Source: an uncultured Prevotellaceae bacterium (lineage in GTDB: Bacteria; Bacteroidota; Bacteroidia; Bacteroidales; Bacteroidaceae). From it: a stretch of DNA of 64,000 nucleotides. Made by a program: the position numbers and the translations under genes. Shown here piece by piece: positions 1-10,570 of this stretch. The first letter of the stretch is position 1; every line of letters begins with the position of its first letter. The stretch covers positions 1-64,000 of the forward strand of contig ONCQ01000002.1 in NCBI GenBank assembly GCA_900316355.1, read 5' to 3'. The notes under the pieces were generated by a model that saw nothing but the letters and a program-made list of their open reading frames with translations, did not search any database and was not told the DNA's origin.

Positions 1-175
1 CGAGAGGCGCGGGGGCGAGAGGCGCGGCGACGGGGCCAAAGGCGGGGGCGGGGGCGAGAGGCGCGGCGACAGGGCCAGAGGCCGGGGCCGGGGCCGGAGC
101 GGGGGCCGGAGCGGGGCCAGAGGCGGGGCCAGAGGCGGGGGCCGGAGCGGCGGAGCCGAGAGGGGCGGCGGGAGG
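1..175 (-). repeat. GC-rich low-complexity coding repeat in the RAYT gene
   Basis: Tandem, slightly varied units of GGGGCCGGAGC / GGGGCCAGAGGC type. Read on the minus strand they give Pro/Ala-rich PAPASGP and APLAPAP runs inside the RAYT frame. The array continues beyond the left edge. Confidence 0.8.
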
Positions 176-631
176 GATGGCGTTAGTGCCAGCGGGTTTG
201 CCCCGCTGGTATTCCGCCTCCCCCTGCCCTATCATCTCCCAATAGCGGCGGTTGCAGCCCTTTTTGAAGCCGGCGATAATCTGGCCGAGGTGGGCGGGTT
301 TGCCGTTGCGGGTGGTGATGGCATCATGCACTTCGATGATGAAATGCAGATGTTCGGGCATGATGACATAGTCCTGAATCTCTATCATAGGATAGAAGGC
401 AGGGATGGCGTGGAGCAGCTCGTGCTCCACCATCTGCCCGACGGGCGACAGCGCCGTATGCGGCGCATCGGCGCTGCCGTCGGGGGCGGCGAGGGATCCC
501 ATGACGGCACCGAGGGGCTGCCCGAGGCCCTCTGCCACATGCAGGGTGATGTGGTAGATGCCGGGGAGCCGGTAGTCATGAGCCGCTGCGCGGCGGGTCA
601 TGCGGTGCTGTGTGGGATTGCGCTTTTCCAT
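1..631 (-). CDS. REP-associated tyrosine transposase-like protein (RAYT), cut by window edge
   Basis: The frame is open from an ATG at 631 to the left edge, about 210 codons, with no stop. The N-terminal half looks like a Y1/IS200-type transposase: a LPGIYHITLHV opening, then a MPEHLHFIIEV stretch whose H-L-H fits the metal-binding HUH motif, then a helix GFKKGCNRRYWEM. After this helix the protein turns into a Pro/Ala-rich repeat (PAPASGP-like units) that runs off the window, so the catalytic tyrosine helix is not seen. RAYTs are domesticated single-copy transposases linked to palindromic REP repeats. Mobilisation of the repeats seen here is inference. A second member lies at 62097-63431 and also carries a repeat-encoded insert at the equivalent place. 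It could be inactive; only part is visible. Confidence 0.75.
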   Translation of the reverse strand, partial: MEKRNPTQHRMTRRAAAHDYRLPGIYHITLHVAEGLGQPLGAVMGSLAAPDGSADAPHTALSPVGQMVEHELLHAIPAFYPMIEIQDYVIMPEHLHFIIEVHDAITTRNGKPAHLGQIIAGFKKGCNRRYWEMIGQGEAEYQRGKPAGTNAIPPAAPLGSAAPAPASGPASGPAPAPAPAPAPASGPVAAPLAPAPAFGPVAAPLAPAPL

Positions 632-666
632 TTGGTTTGTCACTGCGGGAAAACCGCAGCGCACGA

Positions 667-830
667 ACTATTATTTGAGTGAATTAACAGCTTTTGAGGA
701 ACTGACTATTATTTGAGTGAATGAACAGTTCTTGAGGAACTGACTATTATTTGAGTGAACTAACAGCTTTTGAGGAACTGACTATTATTGGTGAATTAAC
801 TATTCTTGATGAAATGACTATTATTTGACA
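667..830. repeat. 38-bp tandem repeat at the 3' end of the giant-protein gene
   Basis: Units start at 667, 705, 743 and 781 with a 38-bp period. A shorter fifth copy starts at 817 and contains the stop codon of the giant-protein gene (821-823). Each unit begins ACTATTATTTGAGTGAA and ends TTGAGGAACTG. The array fills the gap between the giant gene and the RAYT gene, both on the minus strand. Confidence 0.9.
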
Positions 831-3800
831 AAGACTTTCTTCTTGTTGACGATGTATGCGCCGTGGGCTTGTACAGGCGTCTCGATGGTCTCACCCGGCT
901 GGATGACATAGTTGGCAATGGTGACGCCGCCGAGGTTGACGATGCGCACGGTCGTGGGCTCCTCCAGGGTGGACTTGGTGATGATGGTGCGTCCCTGAGC
1001 GTAGATGATCAGGTCGCCAGGCATGGCCGAGGTGGGCTGATCCTCATCGAGGTCGTTGTATCCACCGTTGAAGATGATGCGGGTGGTGAATTCCTTCTTG
1101 ACGCCACCGCCGGCGGCTGCCGTGAAGTAGGGTCGGAAGGCCTCCACCTGTGTGGCATCACCCGTGGCGGGCACCTTGTCATAGCTGTCGCCGGCGGCGG
1201 ACATCGTGTAGGCGTTGGTGCCAGCGTTGAGGGCCTGCTTCATGTATGTCGGTCTGAAGACATAACCGCTCTGCAGGACACCGTTCTCTGTCTCGTCGTC
1301 GCTCACGCCGATGGTCACACCCGTGTTAGAGGCGAAGGTGACAGTCTGACGGCCGAGCTTGTCCACAGCCACGGCGGTGTTCAGTGCGGTGAAGTTACCA
1401 CTGAGGTCGAACTCATAGAACGTCGCACTCGGGAAGCCGATGATGTACGGCGTGGCAGCCGTCAGCAGCGGGTAGTTCTCGTAGGAGCGTGCCGTGGAGT
1501 AGTAGTTCTGGTAGGTGTCGTTGTTGCGGTCCAGACGGTTGTGGCCCACGGTGTTCTCGTAGTAGTAATCCCACAGGAAGGTGTTGGTGACGGTCTTCGT
1601 GGCAGCACCCAAACCCGGATAGAGGAACGAGGCAACAGCGGGTGCGCTGCCCTCGATGTCGGTGAACTCACGTAGCCAGTACTCATGTCCGAGCTTCGTG
1701 CCGGTACCGTTCTTACTCTCCTCGGAGCCGCCGTAGAAGTGGGTAATCTCACCCTTGTCGCTCGTGGTGACGAGTTCTGCGGTGAAGGGCAGGCTGACAC
1801 TCTCCCACCCTCGTGTGCTCTGTGTGGCGGGCTCGCCGCTCCAGACAGGCTCGACATAGTTATCGGGCACACGCTGGTACCACATGCGGTGGTCACCGTC
1901 GAAGTCGTAGGCTATCGGGGCGTTGAAGTCCTGCTTATCCACGAGGAGGTGGTCGTTGGTGGCCACGAGGCCGTCCTGCACGAGGTGACCGTAGATGGAG
2001 GATACGACAGGTGTGGCGTCGGCCACGAGGCGGTAGTTGTCGCTGTTGTCGTAGTAGTCATCGTAGTCAGGATCCTCGAAGTAGCTGGTCAGCACACCAT
2101 GGGTGGCGCTGTTGACATAGCCATCGCCAGAAGCGGCGGGTGCATAGACGAGCAGGTTCCTGGTCTCGTCGATGTTCACGATGCTCAGCAGGCCGTCGTC
2201 GTCGAGCAGCGGTCGGTAGAACTGGCCGTCGCTCATGCCCAACTTATAGGGCTTCAGGGCGTGAGAGGGTTCTACGTGCGTGTCGTTATGTCCGTCGAAG
2301 TCGATGGCTGTCATGTTCGGGTGGGCATCCTTGAGGCCGTCCTTGGACTTGGCTGCCAGATAGGCGTGCGGGTTAAAGTGTGCGACGTTCATGGCCTTCG
2401 AGCGGTAGTAAGCCGGTGCACGATAGACGCGGTTGGCATCGGGGTTCGTGGACAGGTGTCCGTTGAAGCGTACGATGGCCGTCGGCGTGTCGTCGTGGGC
2501 GTACGTGGCGGAGTAACCGTAGTTCAGGCGCTGGCCGAAGAACAGGTAGTCGTCGGGCCAGATGGGATAGAAGTATTCCTTCGTGGGATCCTCGGGATCC
2601 ACCACCATGCGCTCGTCGGCACTGGATGGGATGGTGCCTGCGGCATAGCGGAAGTCACCGTCGGCGAAGCGGTCCTCGACATACGCGATGTTGCCGTTGT
2701 AACCAGAGGAACATTCTTCCGGATGGCTGCCATAATAGCCTGTCATCGGTTCTGCCTCACCGGCTTTCCAATACTTATAGCTCATGCCGGACTTAACCTC
2801 CTTGTCGCTGTAGCGCTTATAGAGGTAGAAGTTATTCAGGTCGTAGGCCACCTCACCGTTGTAGAAGGCCTCGTCGGGCATCTGGCTGGCTGGTCCGGGA
2901 GCATAGGCGTTGCTCGTGGGATAGTAGCAGTTGACGGTCGTCTGGCCCTCACCTTTGGGATCACCGAAGACAGCCTTGACGGAACCGCTGACGGCGGGTG
3001 CGCTGCTCTTCACCCAGCAGCTCTCCACATAGCCGCTGCCCGTCTCTGCCACACCGGCACCTGTGAAGGAACCTGTGACGCCGAGGTTATAGACGTCGCC
3101 GCAGAGGTGGTCGAAGAGCGAGTGGTCGAGACCTTTGAGGGTGTGGCCGTCGCCATGGAGGCGACCCTGGAAGCAGGTGGCAGCATCGGTGCCGATGGGC
3201 GTCCAGGGATCCGGAATCCGTTCGGGCGAGGCGGGGTCCTCGGGATCGTAATCCGGATTCGGTTTGGTGCTGTGGTCGATGTCGGTGCGGAGGAAGAACT
3301 CGAGGTTCTCGCCAGCAGCCACACGGGTCTCGTCGAGAGGCTTGTGACCCACGAAGGTGCCGGAGTTGATGAGGCCAGTCACGGGATCCACGGAAGGACT
3401 GCTGAGCACGCTCAGGTCATAGAGGCTCTTGAACATGTCGAGGCCGTTCTGGTCGGAGCCGCTGTAGTCGTTGATATAGATCTTCGGCCGGATGCCCTTG
3501 TCGATGACATCCTTGTGGTCGATGTAGTAGTGGTGCTTCACAGAGTCGATGACAGCCTTCAGGTCGTGGTAGTTGGCCACGCTCACGGGCACGTAGTTCG
3601 AGTAGGTCTCGCCCAGATACGTCTTGGCGTAGTAAGACAGGTAGTACTTGTTCTGATAGAGGTAGAGCGGGTCAATAGTGGGTCGGTATTCGACGCCGTT
3701 GCGATGGCTCTCGGCATCGGGCTCGTTGTCGAAGAGCTTCCATCCGCCACCGGTGATCTCGTAGGCACCGGGTGTCACATACGGCTCGGGGATGCTGATG

Positions 3801-6800
3801 GAAGTACCGGGCAGGATGATGTTCGGTGCGGAGATATCCTCCACGGTGGGCACGCCGCTCTTGAAGTTCAGGTGGATGTTCAGCACATGGCGCTCGCTGA
3901 CGGGCGTGATATGCGTACCGTCCATGTCGCTCTCCACATAGTCATACTGATAGACCACGGTGATAATCTTCTCGGCCGAGAGGTCGAAGATGTCGGAGTT
4001 GCGCGGCACATAGAGCATGCTGGTCTCTGTCGGCGCCTTACCATGGATGGAGAAGTTCTTCTGCAGGTTGGTGAGTCCGTTGTAGGAGACATCGTTAATA
4101 ATCACGCCCATGGGCACCTCGGTGTTCTTGGCGTAGTTGCCGCCGGTGCCGCCTGTCACGCCAGTGGTTTCGCTGTTGACGGCGTGGCCGTTCGCATCAT
4201 TGGGAATGGTGTAGGCTTCACGGCAGTAATAATAGGTACCGGGAGTGGTGAAGTTCAGCGTGGCCACTTTCTCCTTATCCCCAACGTTCAAGCCGTCGTA
4301 GGTATCCTTGGTGATGACCTGTCCGGCAGCGTACGGTGTGTCGCCAAGGACGATGGTCTGCTTCACCACGTAGTAGTTGCCGGCCTCACCGACGACAACG
4401 GGTGCCCAGTAGTACTGCTCATTGGGCAGGCGCTCATACTCTGAGCGGGTGAGCTCGGAGGTGCCGTCGGTCTTGATGGTCTGCTCATCACCATTGTCAT
4501 CGATGTATTTGAAGGACTCCGAACCCTTGTAGGTAGCCGTGTAGTCGATAGGTGTCGGGAGCGAGTAAGTGGCCAGATTGGTCCTTGCCTGCTCGGGCGT
4601 CGTGAAGCCCTTGCCGTCGTACTGGTACTTCACCCCTTCTGCCCTACTGTATATCGAGTCGATGAGCAGGTCGAGGGCATCGTAGTTGAAGGTGAAGTTC
4701 TTACGGTCGTCGGCCGACATGGCACTGAAGGCTGCCAGTCCGCGGTAGTTGTGACCTGCCTCATAGTAGTTGCCGCCGTACTTACCGGCCGTGGTGCAGT
4801 AGTAAGCAGGCTGCACGGTGCTCTCTATGGTGCTGGCCAGCGAGGGATAAGCGGACTTGTACGCCTCCTTCTCTGCGGCGGTCATGTAGGTGTCGCGATA
4901 GATGAACTGGGTGGGAGTGAGCTGGATGGTGCTGGTAGCCACATAGGCAGAAGCCACGCTGCTTTCTATGGCATCCCACTGAGCATCTTTATAATCCTCC
5001 TTGGACAGGGTTGCGCCCTTGTGGAAGCGCTGTGCGGTGCTGTTCTTGTTGTTGGTCTCCAGCACATCAGCAGTCACGATGTAGGCGGGATAGAACTTAG
5101 CCTGATAGTTCTCATCCTCGGGATTCGTGGTCGTCGGGATGACGGAGGACGGAACACTGTGATAGGTGTCATAGTCGGTCTTCGAGATGATGCTGCCCAC
5201 GGAATAGCTCGTCTGGCCGTAGAGGCCTGTCGCGGTAGGCGTGTAGGTGGGACCGCCCTCAAAGCCTGTGCCGCCCGTCAGGTTCTTCGGCTCAGAGCCG
5301 TCGGCCTTACTGTACCAGGTATCCCATTGTTGCGGGTTGTCGATCTGATAGGTCAGGATGTAGCCGGTGTCGTGGCTGACATTGTTGGAGGAGCGGAAGA
5401 CGAAGTCGAAGTCCACATCCTTGTCCTTGGCGGTATGATGTACGGTGGTGGCCGTTTTCTTCAAGGATGTATATTCGCTGGGCAGCAGCACGGTGCCGGC
5501 AGCGTAAGGCACGCCGTCCACGGTGCAGTCGGCGGTGACGACATAGGTTTCTTTTTCGAACAAAGCCTTCTCATGTGCCGTAAGCTGGCTGTAATCCCAG
5601 AAGTTGATGGCATCGTTGCGGCCATACACCACATCGCGGAGCTCTATCTTATCGTCCTTACCCAGCACAGTCTTTGTGGATCCGCTGTTGACGGAATAAT
5701 GGGCATAGTAGTTGGGCTGCACATTCAGCAGCTTCAGCCTGCCGTGGGAAGCGGAGGAGATGGTGAGCGGGATGCTGACGACCTCGCTATAGGCGTTCGG
5801 CGAGCCAGTGAAGGCGGAGATATACTGGTCGTAGATATAGACGGCACCCTTGATATACCAGTAGTGTGCGGGCACGCCTTCAGGGGGCATATACTTGTTA
5901 TGGTACTTGTTACCTACGTTGTAGCAGTCGTCGATGATGGTCTGCGTGCTGTGGATGAAGTTACCGGAGGTCTCCCACTCCTTCTTGGTGCTTTCCGTCT
6001 CGTCGTAGATGAACGCCTTGTTAGTGACGGCGCCCGTGTTCAGGGCTGTCAGGATGGTGTGCGTCTTCCCCGAGCCCGAACGTATGCCGTGCTCGTTCTT
6101 GGCATAGACGTAGCCGCCACCCATACCGGGCTGCACGTTGATGAGGTCGAGCTCCACGACGCCGGTGATCAACCCCCACTTCTTCTGCAGCAGGCCGGGG
6201 CCTGTGCCGTTCTCGTTGGTCAGCTCCAGGAAGACGCCGGAGGCCAGTGCCAGCTTGTTGTGGGAGTTACCGTTGTTGCGGCGGCGATCATCATGGAACT
6301 CGTCCTTCCAGTCGTAGTACGTGGCGGTGCCGTAGTCCTTACCCTTGGCCTTTGCCTGGTACGTGCCGGTGTCCTTGTTGTCGGTCGTGCGCACAGCGGT
6401 GTGGAAGTCCAGGTCGCTGGTGAGGGCGCCGAGGAAGTTCACGACGCTGTAGATGCCGAAGTAGTTGCCGTGCTCTTTGTTCTTGGCATCGCCGGCATCA
6501 CCGCTGCGCACCGAGGTCTTCTTGTTCAACGACACCTCGCGCACGCGGTTAATAGTATAATTGGTGTAATCGACCGTCTCAGGCACACGGTCCTGCGCGC
6601 CGCGCATCACCATGCGGCTGCCGAAGACACCGCAGAAGTCGGCACGCTGGATGGTGTTCATCAGGCGGCCGGCATAGCGCGAGCAGACGCCGTTCTCCTT
6701 CCAGTAAGCCTCTAAGGGCTTGCCGTTGGGCTGGATCATATACACGCTGTCGGCTTTCTCGCTGTCCCATACTTTCACGCCCTCGAAGACGGTCTGCATC

Positions 6801-9800
6801 TCGTCGGCCGTGATGTTGGAAGTGACGGCGTAGGTCTTGCCGTCCTTGTCCGTACACTGCTGCAGGCACTTGTAGCGGATCTCGTAGTAGGCACCTTCAC
6901 GAATGGGAAGTGCTTTATAGGCCTCTAACGATATCTCGGGATTGATATGATAATAGTCGGTACCGTAGTTGGTGATGTTCAGTTCGCGGTAGCCGCCTAC
7001 GAGCGTCAGGTTACCGTCGCCGTAGAGGCCGCCGGTGCGGTTGGTGCCGATGGTGATGAGGTCACGGTTATAGGCATCGTGGATGGAGGCCGTGGCGTTG
7101 CCGAAGACGGTGGTGGTGTTGGCATAGACCTCCGTGGAACCCGGCGAGGTGTTACCACCGGCGAAGACGGCATTGTGGATGATGATGCCCTCCTTGTTGA
7201 CATCCGTCTTTCCGAGGGCTGTCCAGTCTGCAGCGCTGGCGGTCTTGTTGCCTAAATAGTTCAGGTAGGATGTGGGCACATAGGAACCTGCCGCGAAGGT
7301 CGAGTCATTGATGGTCACCGATGTGTTGGCCTTACACCAGGGCTCCACGACGACCTTGCAGTCCTCGGTGAGGTGCTTCTCGGCGCTGCCGCCGAGGGAC
7401 GTACCCTCGTCATCCACGTACGCGCTACCATTATATTTATAGTAGTAGCCTTCGTCGGTGCCGTCATAGCGTACACCGGTTTTCTTACCGAAGTACAGCG
7501 AGCCGTCGAGCTCATAGGCGCTATAGACACTACCGATATCGCCGCCGCCGAAGACGTTGCCGTAGCCGAGCGCCAGCCCTGCGTCGGTACCTATCTCACC
7601 GCCGTGGATGGCCACGTCGGTCTGCCCGAAGACATAGCCCTTACACTTGAGGTCAACAGTTTTGAGCACCTCCTTGTCCATGTACATCGTGCCATCGCCG
7701 CCCCAGCTGTCATGACCGCGGCCGCCGCCGAAGACGTTGCGACTGATGAGACCGTCAAAGACCTTCACGCTGGTCTTACCGGCCTTGTAGATGGTAGCTT
7801 CGCCGTTCTTGATGCCCGCCCCGAGAGGAGCGCCGGCCTTCATCGTGCCACGTCCGATAGGACCTACCTCGCCGCCGCCGTAGAGGCTGCCGCGCAGCGT
7901 GCCGCCGTACATCTCGACATTGGTATTATCGACATAGCTGTTGACGACATAGCCGCCGCCGAAGACGTTGCCGGCCATCTCGATGGCGTTGGGTGTTTGG
8001 TCGTCGAGCTCCGGCACATACTGGTAGTCAGGAGTCTGACCCGCTGCCGCCAGGTTCTTGTAGCGGTAGCCGATATATCCGTTGTTGATGGTCAGGTTCG
8101 CCGTGCCATAGACAGAGCCGCCCTCGCCGCCGCCGTAGGCGTTACGCTGGATGGCGGGGATGCCGTGGTAGAAGTTGACGCCATCGACCATGCCGATGGT
8201 GACATTGGCCTCGCCGGGGATGTCGCCGGCGTTGGACGCGGAGATGGCGCCGACATGCTTACCCACATGACCCAGGTAGCCGCCGCCATAGACATTGCGC
8301 GCCATACCGCCCTCGACATAGACGTTGGTGGCAGCGGTGAAGGTCTTCAGACCGTACTCGTCAAACACGGGACCGCCCTGGCCGCCGCCGTAGATGTCGC
8401 GTTCCACCAAGCCGCCCTTCAGCTCTATGTAGGTGGTGCCGGCCACAGAAGCTTCGCTACCATAGCCGCCGCCGTAGGCATAACCCGTGATGTCGCAGCC
8501 GTCCAGGAGGTGCACGTTGGTGTTGTAGAAGTCGGGATTGGTGATGAGGTCGTTGGCGTAGGTGCCGTCATATAATCCCGACATATTGGGATAGGTGCCG
8601 ATGGCTGTTGGCAAGTGGATGGGGTTGGAGGCGAGATAGGTGCCGAACGTGCGGAGGATGTCGCCGTAGTCGGTGACCTTCGTCGCGACGTCCCCTGCAG
8701 GAGTGCCGCCGGCCAGGAACTGGCCGCCGAGCCACTGCGTCAGCGAGGCGAAGTTGAGGACCTTACCATCACGGCCGCCACCGAAGACATTGTAGGCCGC
8801 GGAGCCGTTGTTCATGAACACGTTGGTGCGTCCGCTGACGGTCAGGTTACCATGACCGCCGCCGTAGATGGTGGCCTGGTAGCCGTTGCTCTGGCGCGCG
8901 GGTGCCTGCATATTAATATAGGTGTCAGCAGCGATGCGGGAGTTGTGGTTGCCGCCATAGATGGCATCCTCCACGATGGCGTTGTTACTCAAAAAGTCGA
9001 TGCAGGTGACATAGTGGTCACAGTAGCGTGAGTGGAGAGCTGGATAAGCATCCATCTCAGCGGCCGTGTAGCCCTGACCGCCGCCGTAGAGGGCATTGAC
9101 GCGGGCCGTGGAGGTACTGGGCACATTCACGCGCGTGTAGCCAATGAGTCCCTCGTGGTTACAGCCGCCATAGATATTGTGGAAGCTGCCCGCGAACAAA
9201 TCGATAGCCGCGCGGCCGGCACCCAGGCCGGCAGCAGAGCCCAAGCCGGCGAAGGCGCCGCCGCCGAAGATATCCATCTCCTCGAAGCGGTCTTTCTCCT
9301 TCGTCTTCGTGTCATCGACGAGGACATAGCTCTCCTCATGCATGGCATTGTTCAGAGTGTTGTTACCGGGGTAGCCCTCGCTGGCGCCGAAGATGACGCC
9401 CACATGGTTGCTGGAGTTGTCGGCAGGCACGAAATGCACGAGGGAGTTGTCATCCATGTGCGGGTAGCTGAAGAGGGGGTTGCCCTCGCCGTCGGTCAGC
9501 GGGCGGCCGGCAGCATCGGTGTAGGTCCGGTAGATGCGGTCGGTGTAGTCATAGCTGCCATAGCAGCCGCCGAAGAGGCTATCGACGTGGCCCTGGATAT
9601 ACTTCACATAGGTCGAGGACCTCATCAGGTTCAGGTCGAAGGGCACGCGACCGGTCTGCGTGGTATGGTTCTTACTGCCTTTGATGATGCCGCCGAAGTC
9701 ATTGCCGCCATATATATTATCGCGCACCCACGGGAAGCCGCCATCGTAGCCGACATGCACTTCCGCGGCACCTAAGATATTGGCATTGCTGGCACCGCCG

Positions 9801-10570
9801 AAGGCGTCGTAGATGCGGCCGTTGCCGAGATAGACGTATGAGTCGCCACAGATATCGCCCTCATTACCGGCGCCATAGAGGTACTCAGCCTCGGCAAGGA
9901 CACCGCCCGTCGTCTCCTCGGAGTAACCGGCATTGGCGCCTTTCAGGTTCACAGTGGTGCTGTAGGCGGCGTTATATTCATACTCGCCGCTGTCGTTCTT
10001 CTTGCCCACGATGCCCTTCTCACCGCCGCCGAAGGCCTGGAAGGCGTAGCCCTCGTTGAGGTTCACCGTCGTGCTGCCCCATATCTCGGTGTTCTTACCG
10101 TAGCCGGCACCGAAGACTGCCAGGGCTCTGACCATGACATCGTCGGCCTGCGCCATCTTCAGGACACCCGTGCGGCGCTCGCCTCCCGCGGCCATCGTGT
10201 AGGGGTCTTCGTCATCGGCATCGGCGAAGAGCAGGTCACGCTGGTGGAGGTCACGGTTGATATTGATGACCACGTTGCCGTTGACATGGCCGCTGTTGTA
10301 GCAGCCGCCATAGACGTTGCCGCCCATGAGGCGGCGCACCTCGTCGTCGGAGGTGTCGCTGTCGGAACCTATGCCGGTGTGCACGAAGCCGCCCTCGCTG
10401 CTATCCCACTTCACGGTGTTCCACGCCAGCTCGGTGCCGCGCGACGTGAGCTTATAGTACTTCACCGCTGCCCCGAGGTCCACGACCTCCGTGCCGACAG
10501 ACACGAAGCGGCTGCCGCGCGACTCCGATGTGTAGAACTCATAACCGGGCTTCAGCTTGCCACCCACCAA
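821..10570 (-). CDS. Giant glycine-rich surface protein, C-terminal 3,249 aa (frame-shifted from its N-terminal part)
   Basis: This frame has no signal peptide. Its first plausible start is a TTG, and its sequence continues directly that of the frame at 10552-12912, from which it is separated by a 14-bp duplication. Roughly residues 1-1190 contain about two dozen spaced motifs of the form (I/V/L/A)-(Y/F)-G-G-(G/N/C)-x-x-G followed by a short beta-like stretch (TxVxI), which suggests a repetitive beta-helix or beta-solenoid. Residues 1190-2400 are Tyr-rich and poorly recognised. Around residue 2470 there is a GLUG-like stretch (GRLHGDGHTLKGLDHSLF). The last 75 residues end in IVNLGG, HGAYIVN and KKVFVK, resembling a T9SS type A sorting domain. 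Export through T9SS and surface attachment are inferred. Whether the downstream part is translated while the frame is broken is unknown. Confidence 0.8.
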   Translation of the reverse strand: MVGGKLKPGYEFYTSESRGSRFVSVGTEVVDLGAAVKYYKLTSRGTELAWNTVKWDSSEGGFVHTGIGSDSDTSDDEVRRLMGGNVYGGCYNSGHVNGNVVININRDLHQRDLLFADADDEDPYTMAAGGERRTGVLKMAQADDVMVRALAVFGAGYGKNTEIWGSTTVNLNEGYAFQAFGGGEKGIVGKKNDSGEYEYNAAYSTTVNLKGANAGYSEETTGGVLAEAEYLYGAGNEGDICGDSYVYLGNGRIYDAFGGASNANILGAAEVHVGYDGGFPWVRDNIYGGNDFGGIIKGSKNHTTQTGRVPFDLNLMRSSTYVKYIQGHVDSLFGGCYGSYDYTDRIYRTYTDAAGRPLTDGEGNPLFSYPHMDDNSLVHFVPADNSSNHVGVIFGASEGYPGNNTLNNAMHEESYVLVDDTKTKEKDRFEEMDIFGGGAFAGLGSAAGLGAGRAAIDLFAGSFHNIYGGCNHEGLIGYTRVNVPSTSTARVNALYGGGQGYTAAEMDAYPALHSRYCDHYVTCIDFLSNNAIVEDAIYGGNHNSRIAADTYINMQAPARQSNGYQATIYGGGHGNLTVSGRTNVFMNNGSAAYNVFGGGRDGKVLNFASLTQWLGGQFLAGGTPAGDVATKVTDYGDILRTFGTYLASNPIHLPTAIGTYPNMSGLYDGTYANDLITNPDFYNTNVHLLDGCDITGYAYGGGYGSEASVAGTTYIELKGGLVERDIYGGGQGGPVFDEYGLKTFTAATNVYVEGGMARNVYGGGYLGHVGKHVGAISASNAGDIPGEANVTIGMVDGVNFYHGIPAIQRNAYGGGEGGSVYGTANLTINNGYIGYRYKNLAAAGQTPDYQYVPELDDQTPNAIEMAGNVFGGGYVVNSYVDNTNVEMYGGTLRGSLYGGGEVGPIGRGTMKAGAPLGAGIKNGEATIYKAGKTSVKVFDGLISRNVFGGGRGHDSWGGDGTMYMDKEVLKTVDLKCKGYVFGQTDVAIHGGEIGTDAGLALGYGNVFGGGDIGSVYSAYELDGSLYFGKKTGVRYDGTDEGYYYKYNGSAYVDDEGTSLGGSAEKHLTEDCKVVVEPWCKANTSVTINDSTFAAGSYVPTSYLNYLGNKTASAADWTALGKTDVNKEGIIIHNAVFAGGNTSPGSTEVYANTTTVFGNATASIHDAYNRDLITIGTNRTGGLYGDGNLTLVGGYRELNITNYGTDYYHINPEISLEAYKALPIREGAYYEIRYKCLQQCTDKDGKTYAVTSNITADEMQTVFEGVKVWDSEKADSVYMIQPNGKPLEAYWKENGVCSRYAGRLMNTIQRADFCGVFGSRMVMRGAQDRVPETVDYTNYTINRVREVSLNKKTSVRSGDAGDAKNKEHGNYFGIYSVVNFLGALTSDLDFHTAVRTTDNKDTGTYQAKAKGKDYGTATYYDWKDEFHDDRRRNNGNSHNKLALASGVFLELTNENGTGPGLLQKKWGLITGVVELDLINVQPGMGGGYVYAKNEHGIRSGSGKTHTILTALNTGAVTNKAFIYDETESTKKEWETSGNFIHSTQTIIDDCYNVGNKYHNKYMPPEGVPAHYWYIKGAVYIYDQYISAFTGSPNAYSEVVSIPLTISSASHGRLKLLNVQPNYYAHYSVNSGSTKTVLGKDDKIELRDVVYGRNDAINFWDYSQLTAHEKALFEKETYVVTADCTVDGVPYAAGTVLLPSEYTSLKKTATTVHHTAKDKDVDFDFVFRSSNNVSHDTGYILTYQIDNPQQWDTWYSKADGSEPKNLTGGTGFEGGPTYTPTATGLYGQTSYSVGSIISKTDYDTYHSVPSSVIPTTTNPEDENYQAKFYPAYIVTADVLETNNKNSTAQRFHKGATLSKEDYKDAQWDAIESSVASAYVATSTIQLTPTQFIYRDTYMTAAEKEAYKSAYPSLASTIESTVQPAYYCTTAGKYGGNYYEAGHNYRGLAAFSAMSADDRKNFTFNYDALDLLIDSIYSRAEGVKYQYDGKGFTTPEQARTNLATYSLPTPIDYTATYKGSESFKYIDDNGDEQTIKTDGTSELTRSEYERLPNEQYYWAPVVVGEAGNYYVVKQTIVLGDTPYAAGQVITKDTYDGLNVGDKEKVATLNFTTPGTYYYCREAYTIPNDANGHAVNSETTGVTGGTGGNYAKNTEVPMGVIINDVSYNGLTNLQKNFSIHGKAPTETSMLYVPRNSDIFDLSAEKIITVVYQYDYVESDMDGTHITPVSERHVLNIHLNFKSGVPTVEDISAPNIILPGTSISIPEPYVTPGAYEITGGGWKLFDNEPDAESHRNGVEYRPTIDPLYLYQNKYYLSYYAKTYLGETYSNYVPVSVANYHDLKAVIDSVKHHYYIDHKDVIDKGIRPKIYINDYSGSDQNGLDMFKSLYDLSVLSSPSVDPVTGLINSGTFVGHKPLDETRVAAGENLEFFLRTDIDHSTKPNPDYDPEDPASPERIPDPWTPIGTDAATCFQGRLHGDGHTLKGLDHSLFDHLCGDVYNLGVTGSFTGAGVAETGSGYVESCWVKSSAPAVSGSVKAVFGDPKGEGQTTVNCYYPTSNAYAPGPASQMPDEAFYNGEVAYDLNNFYLYKRYSDKEVKSGMSYKYWKAGEAEPMTGYYGSHPEECSSGYNGNIAYVEDRFADGDFRYAAGTIPSSADERMVVDPEDPTKEYFYPIWPDDYLFFGQRLNYGYSATYAHDDTPTAIVRFNGHLSTNPDANRVYRAPAYYRSKAMNVAHFNPHAYLAAKSKDGLKDAHPNMTAIDFDGHNDTHVEPSHALKPYKLGMSDGQFYRPLLDDDGLLSIVNIDETRNLLVYAPAASGDGYVNSATHGVLTSYFEDPDYDDYYDNSDNYRLVADATPVVSSIYGHLVQDGLVATNDHLLVDKQDFNAPIAYDFDGDHRMWYQRVPDNYVEPVWSGEPATQSTRGWESVSLPFTAELVTTSDKGEITHFYGGSEESKNGTGTKLGHEYWLREFTDIEGSAPAVASFLYPGLGAATKTVTNTFLWDYYYENTVGHNRLDRNNDTYQNYYSTARSYENYPLLTAATPYIIGFPSATFYEFDLSGNFTALNTAVAVDKLGRQTVTFASNTGVTIGVSDDETENGVLQSGYVFRPTYMKQALNAGTNAYTMSAAGDSYDKVPATGDATQVEAFRPYFTAAAGGGVKKEFTTRIIFNGGYNDLDEDQPTSAMPGDLIIYAQGRTIITKSTLEEPTTVRIVNLGGVTIANYVIQPGETIETPVQAHGAYIVNKKKVFVK

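Noticed and set aside
1685..4444. Long open frames on the plus strand opposite the giant gene (919 aa at 1685-4444, 654 aa at 4751-6715, 400 aa at 7373-8575).
   Set aside because: They mirror the GC-rich codons of the gene on the other strand. The products are Val/Gly/Ala-rich without domains or signal peptides.
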